Source of the DNA: Candidatus Apopatosoma intestinale | GTDB lineage: Bacteria; Bacillota; Clostridia; Oscillospirales; CAG-272 | Length of the DNA stretch: 10,446 bases | NCBI GenBank assembly: GCA_018064545.1 | Contig: JAGHUY010000317.1 | Coordinates: 1-10,446 of the forward strand | Direction: 5' to 3' | Shown here: piece after piece, positions 1 to 5,045 of the stretch | Numbering within the stretch: the first letter of the stretch is position 1 | Layout: each line of letters begins with the position of its first letter | Made by a program: the position numbers and the translations under genes | Notes under the pieces: generated by a model | Told to the model about the DNA's origin: nothing | The model's database searches: none | The model's input: the letters and a program-made list of their open reading frames with translations, nothing else

Positions 1-716
1 GAGGCGTTGAGCGTAAGCTGAGCGCCCTCCTGCAAAGAAGTCTGCATGGATTTGGCGATGACTTTGCGGATCTGCGGGAGTTTGACGTCCTCGTAAGCGG
101 CCTCGGGAGCGGCAGGCGTCGCGGGTGCGGCGGGTACGGCTGCTTCGGCAGGAGCGGCTTCGGGAGCGGGACGTTCGCCGCGCAGGAAAGCTTCCACTTT
201 TGCGGAGGAGGTCGTCAGACCCTTGTCAAGAGCGGCGACGATGTCGCGCTCGATGATACGGCCGTTCGGTCCGGTCGCGGAGACCTTAGAGAGGTCTACG
301 TCGGTTTTCAGAGCCAGGTTCTTGGCTCTCGGGGAGATTTTCAGCCGTTCGCTATCGGCGGCGGGAGCCGCGGTCACAGCGGGAGCGGCCGCTTCGGCCT
401 TGGGGGCTTCCGGTGCTTTTTCTTCGGCCTTGGGAGCGGCCTCGGCGCTTCCTCCGGTCAGAGCGGAAACGTCTTCGCCGGCGTCGCCGATGAAGCAGAC
501 GGTTTCGAGACAGGGAACATCGTCACCCTCTGCGAACAGGGCTTTTAAGAAAGTCCCCTCCACTTCGGATTTTTCGTCGAAAGCCGATTTGTCCGTTTCA
601 TAGGAGAACAGAACGTCGCCGACGGCGACTTTGTCTCCGGGCTTTTTGGCCCAAGCGGTGATGATACAGCTTTCCACGCTTTGCCCCTGTCTGGGCATGA
701 TGACAGCTTTTGCCAT
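1..716 (-). CDS. 2-oxo acid dehydrogenase E2 subunit (dihydrolipoamide acyltransferase), partial
   Basis: This gene encodes the acyltransferase core of a pyruvate-, acetoin- or branched-chain-type 2-oxo acid dehydrogenase complex, which moves the acyl group from E1 to coenzyme A on a swinging lipoyl arm. The C-terminal part lies beyond base 1; 238 codons are visible. Residues 1-80 form a lipoyl domain with the modified lysine at K43 in the motif ETDKS. An Ala/Pro/Glu-rich hinge (88-122) follows, then a peripheral-subunit (E3)-binding domain at about 126-163 (KISPRAKNLA to GRIIERDIV). A second Ala/Pro hinge (183-208) leads into the start of the catalytic domain (LPQIRKVIAKSM). The active-site HxxxDG is outside the window. 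The ATG at 716 has a GGAG ribosome site 7 bases upstream. It lies 60 bases after the DeoR-family gene with no clear promoter between, so cotranscription is likely. E1 genes are not upstream; they may follow outside the window. The substrate cannot be decided from this part. Confidence 0.93.
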   Translation of the reverse strand, partial: MAKAVIMPRQGQSVESCIITAWAKKPGDKVAVGDVLFSYETDKSAFDEKSEVEGTFLKALFAEGDDVPCLETVCFIGDAGEDVSALTGGSAEAAPKAEEKAPEAPKAEAAAPAVTAAPAADSERLKISPRAKNLALKTDVDLSKVSATGPNGRIIERDIVAALDKGLTTSSAKVEAFLRGERPAPEAAPAEAAVPAAPATPAAPEAAYEDVKLPQIRKVIAKSMQTSLQEGAQLTLNA

Positions 717-732
717 AGTATAACTCCATTCC

Positions 733-767
733 CGGCGGACAGTTTTTTTCTTTTTATTGCTCCGCCG
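733..767 (-). repeat. Inverted repeat between the DeoR-family gene and E2
   Basis: CGGCGGA (733-739) and TCCGCCG (761-767) form a perfect 7-bp inverted repeat around an A-rich loop of 21 bases when read on the transcribed strand. No U-run follows the stem, so it is not a good intrinsic terminator. It ends about 16 bases before the E2 start, just ahead of the ribosome site. It could be an mRNA structure that tunes translation, an operator, or chance. Confidence 0.35.
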
Positions 768-776
768 TGCAATATT

Positions 777-1544
777 TTACTTTGCGATGCAGACCTCGAC
801 ACCGTTCTGTTCCAGCACGCGGCGGAACTCGTCCGGCAGCTCACGGTCTGTGATGAGGACGTCAATGTCCTCGGGAAAACCAAAGGTATAGGGTAAGCTT
901 TTGCCGAATTTGGAACTGTCCATCAGTAGGATTTTGCGCCGGGCTTTTCCCAGAACGACTTTTTTCAGTTCGCATTCGGAGTAGTTTCCGCAGGAAAACC
1001 CGCTTTCCGACGACACGGCAGAGGGGACGATAAACGCCACGTCAATGTTGATATCGCCGATGAATTTGACTGCCTGCATCCCGGAGACCGACAGGTTGTC
1101 GCGGTTGATCATGCCGCCGACGAGATTGACGATGGTCTTTTGCTTTTTCGCCAGTTCCAAGGCTACGTGCGGGCCTGTCGTCGTGAACGTGATCCGCTCG
1201 TCGGGGATCGCCGAGGCAAGAGCCAAGGCCGTCGTGCCGGAATCCACGAAAACGGAACGGTTGGACTGGATCAGAGCGGCCGCCGTTTCGGCAATGCGCG
1301 ATTTTTCCTCGGTGGATTCATGCAGTCTCTTTCCGAAATCGTCTTCCATCGACGTGGTCAGAAATTTCATCGAGCGGGCGCCGCCGCGGACTTTGATCAG
1401 ATCGCCTTTTTTCTCCAAAAAGTCGATGTCGCGCCGTAGCGTCATGCTGGTGACGTCCGGAAAGCATTCTTCGAGTTCTTTGAGAGATACAAAGGGCTTT
1501 TCCGAAAGCATTTCCCGGATTCGGTTTCTTCGTTCTTTGGGCAT
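777..1544 (-). CDS. DeoR-family transcriptional regulator
   Basis: This 255-residue protein has the full DeoR/GlpR layout. An N-terminal winged helix-turn-helix covers residues 1-57 (VSLKELEECF, then TSMTLRRDIDFLEKKG and the wing motif RGGA). A C-terminal sugar-phosphate isomerase-like sensor domain carries DSGTTALALA at 101-110, GG at 143-144, the SGF turn at 181-183 and MDSSKFG at 208-214. Family members usually repress sugar or polyol metabolism genes and are released by a phosphorylated sugar; the ligand here is unknown. I chose the ATG at 1544 because AAGGAAGGTG lies 5 bases upstream. An in-frame ATG at 1565 has no ribosome site and lies only a few bases from the predicted transcription start. 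The gene has its own sigma-A promoter and a probable operator upstream, so autoregulation is likely. The E2 subunit gene follows after 60 bases and may be a target. Confidence 0.95.
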   Translation of the reverse strand: MPKERRNRIREMLSEKPFVSLKELEECFPDVTSMTLRRDIDFLEKKGDLIKVRGGARSMKFLTTSMEDDFGKRLHESTEEKSRIAETAAALIQSNRSVFVDSGTTALALASAIPDERITFTTTGPHVALELAKKQKTIVNLVGGMINRDNLSVSGMQAVKFIGDINIDVAFIVPSAVSSESGFSCGNYSECELKKVVLGKARRKILLMDSSKFGKSLPYTFGFPEDIDVLITDRELPDEFRRVLEQNGVEVCIAK

Positions 1545-1577
1545 CGTTTCACCTTCCTTTCCCATATACTTATGTTA

Positions 1578-1606
1578 ATTATAACAGAATCAATGTGAAA
1601 GGTCAA
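1578..1606 (-). promoter_or_regulatory. Sigma-A promoter of the DeoR-family gene
   Basis: On the minus strand a -35 box TTGACC (1606-1601) is followed after exactly 17 bases by a perfect -10 box TATAAT (1583-1578). The transcription start should fall near 1571, giving a leader of about 27 bases to the ATG at 1544. The spacer contains TTCACA, which matches the half-sites of the inverted repeat just upstream. Confidence 0.85.
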
Positions 1607-1624
1607 CAAATTTTTTCGATTTAG

Positions 1625-1655
1625 GTTCACAAAAATAACGTGTTTTTTTGTGAAC
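1625..1655. promoter_or_regulatory. Perfect 11-bp inverted repeat, probable operator
   Basis: GTTCACAAAAA (1625-1635) and TTTTTGTGAAC (1645-1655) are perfect inverted copies around a 9-base centre. The repeat lies 18 bases upstream of the -35 box of the DeoR-family gene. A further copy of the half-site, TGTGAA at 1594-1599, sits between the -35 and -10 boxes. The position and repeated half-site suggest binding of the adjacent repressor. The alternative, a terminator, is unlikely because the stem is AT-rich and the upstream gene already has a better one. Confidence 0.6.
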
Positions 1656-1660
1656 ATTAA

Positions 1661-1694
1661 CAACAAAAAGCACCGGCGGATAATGCCGGCGCTT
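1661..1694 (-). terminator. Intrinsic terminator of the DUF975 gene
   Basis: On the minus strand AAGCGCCGGC (1694-1685) pairs with GCCGGTGCTT (1677-1668), a 10-bp stem with one G-U pair and a 7-base loop. TTTTT (1669-1665) overlaps and extends the stem end and TGTTG follows. It starts 15 bases after the stop codon of the gene ending at 1710, as expected for rho-independent termination. Confidence 0.85.
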
Positions 1695-1709
1695 TGTGTG
1701 ATATTGAAT

Positions 1710-2300
1710 TTAGATGGCTTCGGAAACGATTGCTTCATAGAAATTGGCTCTGGCGGCTTCGTGATACGGAACGACCCACAGAGTACCGATGCCGAAGCAG
1801 AGCGCACCGACGATGTACCAGCCGATAAAAGAAAGGTCAAGGCAGAACAGTTTCCATTTATGGCCGTCCATCATTTCGCGGCTTCCGTCAATGCAGGCTT
1901 TCCAGTCATATTCCGGATGATCGTTTTTGATATAGAAGCACATGGAGTAGCTATACGTCTTGACGATACCGGGAATGACGAACAGCAGAGACCACAGGGC
2001 GATGAACAGGGAGGAAAGAAGACCGAGGAGCAGGTTGCCGCCGAAATCACTCGTGAAACCTTTGAACATATCGCCGATATCGATGGAATCCTTGCCGCGG
2101 GCAAGCGAAAGGAACAGCCCGGAAACGCCGACGCTGATCGCGCCGAGTACCAGAATGACACCGATTCCCGCGATGGAACTGGCGGCACTAATGACGGCAC
2201 CTTCGATCAGGCAGACGACGAGAGCAAGCAGCCATGTTTCACCGAAAATGTTGCCTTTAAGTTGTTCACGCGCCTTTGCGCGAAGTTCGGAATTGGACAT
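1710..2300 (-). CDS. DUF975 family integral membrane protein
   Basis: This is a 196-residue multi-pass membrane protein of the DUF975 family, which is common in Firmicutes and has no established function. The N-terminus carries the family pattern RAKAREQLKGN (7-17). Hydrophobic segments lie at about 22-65 (two helices), 88-112 and 151-179. The most telling part is VIPGIVKTYSYSMCFYI (108-124), followed by SREMMDGHKWKLF (140-152), LSFIGW (156-161) and VPYHEAARANFY (177-188), which are typical of the family. Length is slightly short but complete. The start at 2300 has an ideal AGGAGG 8 bases upstream. The gene has its own consensus promoter and its own terminator, so it can be a single-gene unit. 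It follows sigF in the same direction without a clear terminator between, so some sporulation-linked readthrough is possible; that is inference. Confidence 0.88.
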   Translation of the reverse strand: MSNSELRAKAREQLKGNIFGETWLLALVVCLIEGAVISAASSIAGIGVILVLGAISVGVSGLFLSLARGKDSIDIGDMFKGFTSDFGGNLLLGLLSSLFIALWSLLFVIPGIVKTYSYSMCFYIKNDHPEYDWKACIDGSREMMDGHKWKLFCLDLSFIGWYIVGALCFGIGTLWVVPYHEAARANFYEAIVSEAI

Positions 2301-2320
2301 GATAATACCTCCTGAATAGT

Positions 2321-2336
2321 CATATTCTAAAATATG
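2321..2336 (-). repeat. Short hairpin in the DUF975 leader
   Basis: CATATT (2321-2326) and AATATG (2331-2336) form a perfect 6-bp inverted repeat with a 4-base loop, placed between the predicted transcription start and the ribosome site. It is AT-rich and may be chance; it could be a weak leader structure or an operator. Confidence 0.25.
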
Positions 2337-2350
2337 TTTCTTTTTTTTTC

Positions 2351-2379
2351 ATTATACCATTCCGGGTTTTATCTGTCAA
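2351..2379 (-). promoter_or_regulatory. Consensus sigma-A promoter of the DUF975 gene
   Basis: Read on the minus strand, TTGACA (2379-2374) and TATAAT (2356-2351) are both perfect consensus boxes, separated by 17 bases. A start of transcription near 2344 would give a leader of about 43 bases that begins with an A-rich run. This predicts strong vegetative expression independent of the spoIIA operon just upstream. Confidence 0.88.
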
Positions 2380-2406
2380 TCGATTTATCTCGTTTTTTCG
2401 ACAAAA

Positions 2407-3144
2407 CTATGATAGCTCTTTATAAAGCAAAGCGAAGATTTTCTTTTCTTCCCGGGAGACTTTGACCTGCGTAAGCCCGAGAATCTGCGCCGTCTGCTGT
2501 TGGGAGAGTTCTTTGTAGTAGCGGAGGATAATGATTTTCCGGCTTTGCTCGTCCAGCCGGGAAACGGCTTCCCGCAAGGCGAGTTTGTCGATCTTTTTTT
2601 CCAGTTCGTCGTCGTGACTCGGCGTAACGGATTCGAGTGTTGCGCCGTCGTCATCGTTCCCGAGGGATTCCTGCAAGGAATAGACGGGGCAGACGGCATC
2701 CAGTGCATAGACGATTTCTTCCTCCGTCATGTGGCAAAGCGCCGCCAGTTCGCTGATCTTCGGCTCCCGGGCCTTTTCGGACAGAAAGCGTTCTTTCTGC
2801 CTCATGATCTCGCTCCCTTTACGACGAAGATCGCGCGACACTTTGATCAGTCCGTCATCCCGCAGAAAACGCCGGATCTCTCCGATGATCAGCGGGACGG
2901 CGTAGGTGGAGAAGACCGTGCCGAAGGAGGCGTCAAAACTCTTGGCGGCCTTTAACATCCCGATGGCACCGATCTGCACCAAATCCTCAAATTCCGCGTT
3001 TCTTCCCGTGAACCGTTTGGCGATGGATTTCACCAGTCCCATGTTCTTCTCGATCAGGTTTTCCATGGCTTTTTCGTCGCCTGCCTGCGCCTGTTCGATC
3101 AGCATCCCGTTTTCTTCCGATAAGGTCTCTCTCTTTCCGCACAT
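2407..3144 (-). CDS. sigF: RNA polymerase sigma-F factor (forespore)
   Basis: This is a 245-residue sporulation sigma factor of the SigF/SigG class, which directs RNA polymerase to early forespore genes. Region 2 runs from about 34 to 105 with FEDLVQIGAIGMLKAAKSFD, the -10-reading stretch FSTYAVPLIIGEIRRFLRDD, and KVSRDLRR. Region 3 follows at about 106-150. Region 4 is at 190-243, with the recognition helix TQVKVSREEKKI (225-236). Sequence alone leaves SigG possible, but the position directly after spoIIAA and spoIIAB identifies SigF. Length is close to that of Bacillus subtilis SigF (255). The ATG at 3144 is preceded by AAAGGAG at 9-10 bases spacing, and the gap to spoIIAB is 20 bases. The protein is held inactive by SpoIIAB until SpoIIAA frees it. 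No terminator is visible after the stop. Confidence 0.95.
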   Translation of the reverse strand: MCGKRETLSEENGMLIEQAQAGDEKAMENLIEKNMGLVKSIAKRFTGRNAEFEDLVQIGAIGMLKAAKSFDASFGTVFSTYAVPLIIGEIRRFLRDDGLIKVSRDLRRKGSEIMRQKERFLSEKAREPKISELAALCHMTEEEIVYALDAVCPVYSLQESLGNDDDGATLESVTPSHDDELEKKIDKLALREAVSRLDEQSRKIIILRYYKELSQQQTAQILGLTQVKVSREEKKIFALLYKELS

Positions 3145-3164
3145 ACGAAAAAACTCCTTTGTTT

Positions 3165-3608
3165 TTATATGTAAGAGGCCTCGGAAAGTTTTTTGATAAA
3201 GGTGACTTTGGTGCCTTTGCCCACATGGGATGAGACGAGAAGACGATCGGCGAAACTCTCCATGATCGAAAAGCCCATGCCGCACCGGTCTTCGTCGGGA
3301 GCCGTGGTATAGAGCGGTTTTCTTGCCTGTTCCACGTCCGGGATGCCGCAACCGCGGTCGGCGACGGTCATGCGGAACGTCCGATCGTCATAGCATTTGA
3401 CCGTGATGGTGATGGGTCCCTGCGTCCCTTTGTAGGCGTGGACGACGCAGTTGGTGACGGCCTCGCTGACGGCGCACCGGATGTCGGCCAGTTCTTCGAT
3501 ATCCGGGTCCAGCGGCATCAGAAAACCCGAGACGATACTGCGGGCAAGGGCTTCGTTCTGCGAAGTGGAGGGAAAGGTGCATTTCAGTTCGTTTGTCGGT
3601 TTTACCAT
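3165..3608 (-). CDS. spoIIAB: Anti-sigma F factor, serine kinase SpoIIAB
   Basis: This 147-residue GHKL-fold protein binds sigma-F and keeps it inactive; it also phosphorylates SpoIIAA using ATP. The ATP-binding motifs are visible in order: N-box SEAVTNCVVHAY (48-59; E49 and N53), G1 box DRGCGIPD (84-91), and the ATP-lid and G2 region DEDRCGMGFSIMESF (105-119). Length matches the Bacillus subtilis protein (about 146). The start at 3608 overlaps the end of spoIIAA by seven bases (ATGGTAA), and its AGGAGG site lies inside the spoIIAA coding sequence, so translation of the two is probably coupled. This fits the need for balanced partner amounts. I see no damaged motif. Confidence 0.96.
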   Translation of the reverse strand: MVKPTNELKCTFPSTSQNEALARSIVSGFLMPLDPDIEELADIRCAVSEAVTNCVVHAYKGTQGPITITVKCYDDRTFRMTVADRGCGIPDVEQARKPLYTTAPDEDRCGMGFSIMESFADRLLVSSHVGKGTKVTFIKKLSEASYI

Positions 3609-3934
3609 GTGACGGCCTCCTCTTTTGCTTCTACGGGAATGGTTCCGCTCATCCCGGATATTACGATCAGTCTTTTGATGCGGGGCGTCGGATTCCTGAC
3701 CACGAGCAGACAACCGATCTCCGACGCTTTGGCGTATCGCCCGAGGATCAGTCCCAGCCCCGAACTGTCCATAAAATCGATTCCGGAGAGTTCCAGAATC
3801 AGTTTCTTCGGGAGCAGGGAATAGAGTGCCTCATCGATGTCGGCACGGATTTCCGCCGCGACGTGGTGATCCAGTTCTCCCGTCAGTCTGACCGTCAGAA
3901 CCTCTCCTTCGGCGGTGATTTCGACTTTTTCCAT
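3602..3934 (-). CDS. spoIIAA: Anti-anti-sigma F factor SpoIIAA
   Basis: This is a 110-residue STAS-domain protein. In its unphosphorylated form it binds the SpoIIAB-ADP complex and releases sigma-F in the forespore; the phosphatase SpoIIE reactivates it. The phosphorylation motif FMDSSGLGLILGRY (54-67) is intact, with S58 the expected target serine by comparison with Bacillus subtilis. The N-terminal beta strands (VEITAEGEVLTVRLTGELD) and the C-terminal helix (RIKRLIVISGM) are also typical. The ATG at 3934 has AAGGAGG 5 bases upstream. It is the first gene of the spoIIA operon. A strong hairpin ends only 25 bases before its start codon, which leaves no room for a promoter between them. Confidence 0.96.
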   Translation of the reverse strand: MEKVEITAEGEVLTVRLTGELDHHVAAEIRADIDEALYSLLPKKLILELSGIDFMDSSGLGLILGRYAKASEIGCLLVVRNPTPRIKRLIVISGMSGTIPVEAKEEAVTW

Positions 3935-3959
3935 TTTTTCCTCCTTTTTGCCGAAAATA

Positions 3960-3994
3960 AAAAATGGTATCCTCGGGTAAAGGATACCATTTTT
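3960..3994 (-). terminator. Perfect 13-bp hairpin, intrinsic terminator before spoIIA
   Basis: AAAAATGGTATCC (3960-3972) and GGATACCATTTTT (3982-3994) are perfectly complementary with a 9-base loop. On the minus strand the stem ends in a U-run continued as TTATTTT, the form of a rho-independent terminator. It lies about 45 bases after the stop of the DUF4349 gene. Because it is also only 25 bases from the spoIIAA start, spoIIA transcripts must cross it, so it might act as a leader structure as well. The stem is nearly symmetric and could work in both directions, but no plus-strand gene faces it. Confidence 0.85.
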
Positions 3995-4038
3995 ATGATG
4001 CGAAAGCGGTCGGATTAACGCCGTTTTTCGCTTTTTTC

Positions 4039-4066
4039 TTATTCTTTTTCGTCGTCGTATTCCGAC
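4039..4066 (-). promoter_or_regulatory. Possible sigma-H-type promoter for spoIIA
   Basis: In Bacillus subtilis spoIIA is transcribed by sigma-H. On the minus strand here GTCGGAATA (4066-4058) resembles the sigma-H -35 element (RNAGGAWWW, eight of nine) and AAAGAATAA (4047-4039) matches the -10 element (RNNGAATWW). The spacer is 10 bases, one less than the usual 11-12. The site overlaps the last codons of the upstream gene, and a transcript from it would run through the hairpin at 3994-3960. This is a tentative assignment. Confidence 0.3.
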
Positions 4067-4980
4067 GCTTTTTTCGCTTTTCTTTTCTTGCCGCCGATCA
4101 GAATGAGAACGAGGATGACGGCCGCTATGGCGAGGAACGGGAGCGCCCATGTGATGCCGATCGCAAGACCCTTGATGACCGATCCGAACGCCTTGAAACC
4201 GCCGGTAAAGGCGCGGCCGATCTTCTGCCAGAACGTCGGCTCGCTGACGTCCTGATACTCTATGACTTCATGCAGGGAAAGGGTGACAAAGGAGTAGGAG
4301 ACGGATTTATCGTAAATCTGCAACTGATAGTTCAGCTGATTGATCTGACTGCGAACGTCAGCCAGCGCGTTTTCCAGTTTGATGAGATAGTCCAGCGTAT
4401 CCGCCTTGGCGATCAGCGCGTTCAGACGTTCTTCCTGATCGACCAGACTGTCCATACGGCTTTTTATATTATAATAGGAATCGGTGATGTCTTCGCTCGT
4501 CAGACGGTTGGACAGCACGTTGCAGTTCTCACCGACTGCGGTGATATATTCATCCAACTTTTCGGCGGGAACCCGTACCGTCATCGTGATATAACGGGAC
4601 GAATAGTTCATGCGCTCGCTCATATCGGACACATATCCGCCGAGCGCGTCTGCCTGCGCCTTGATCACGCGAAGCGCATCGTCGTATTTTTTGGATTCCA
4701 GTTCCAGATAGGCACGCTTGATGACCTTGCGCGAAGCTTCGGATGCTTTGACATCCTGCAGAACCTCGCTGATATTGCCGGAAGAAGGAACCGGAGTCTC
4801 ATCTTTTTCAGAGTAGCTTTCATTATACGACACAACATCGGACGTTCCGTCAGCATACCAACCTTCGGCACCGGATGCGGATTTGTTCACGGATAGAAAC
4901 GAGGAGTCGGACGCGGCACCGCAGGCGCACAGAGACAGGGCAATACAAGCAGCGAGAAGCAGAGCAAATAGCTTTTTCAT
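4039..4980 (-). CDS. DUF4349 domain lipoprotein with C-terminal membrane helix
   Basis: This 313-residue protein is exported and anchored at both ends. Residues 1-20 form a lipoprotein signal peptide with lipobox LCAC (cysteine C20, although C18 precedes it). A low-complexity stretch (21-70) follows. The DUF4349 body spans about 83-297, with KVIKRAYLELESKKYDDALR (85-104), GGYVSDMSERM, VRVPAEKLDEYI, SEDITDSYYNIKSRMDSL and a coiled coil at about 175-225. A transmembrane helix lies at about 273-296, followed by a Lys-rich then acidic tail (KKRKAKK, EYDDEKE). DUF4349 proteins are widespread envelope proteins without established function. The ATG at 4980 has an AAAGGCGG-like ribosome site. The S41-like lipoprotein gene ends 65 bases upstream; both products should face the same side of the membrane. 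A strong terminator follows. Confidence 0.9.
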   Translation of the reverse strand: MKKLFALLLAACIALSLCACGAASDSSFLSVNKSASGAEGWYADGTSDVVSYNESYSEKDETPVPSSGNISEVLQDVKASEASRKVIKRAYLELESKKYDDALRVIKAQADALGGYVSDMSERMNYSSRYITMTVRVPAEKLDEYITAVGENCNVLSNRLTSEDITDSYYNIKSRMDSLVDQEERLNALIAKADTLDYLIKLENALADVRSQINQLNYQLQIYDKSVSYSFVTLSLHEVIEYQDVSEPTFWQKIGRAFTGGFKAFGSVIKGLAIGITWALPFLAIAAVILVLILIGGKKRKAKKASEYDDEKE

Positions 4981-5045
4981 GGGATAACCGCCTTTCTGTT
5001 TTGAGTTAGATATTATTTAGTCGGACCGTATGGCTTCTTTTCTCA

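Noticed and set aside
1545..1565. Upstream ATG at 1565 as the start of the DeoR-family gene
   Set aside because: It has no ribosome site, lies only about 6 bases from the predicted transcription start, and its first seven codons overlap the strong ribosome site of the ATG at 1544.
1625..1655. Inverted repeat as a CRP-type or cre site
   Set aside because: The half-sites are oriented TTCACA...TGTGAA with wide spacing, not TGTGA-N6-TCACA, and no cre consensus can be fitted.
3964..4896. 310-codon plus-strand open frame opposite the DUF4349 gene
   Set aside because: The minus strand has a signal peptide, lipobox, DUF4349 body and membrane helix. The plus-strand start sits inside the terminator hairpin.
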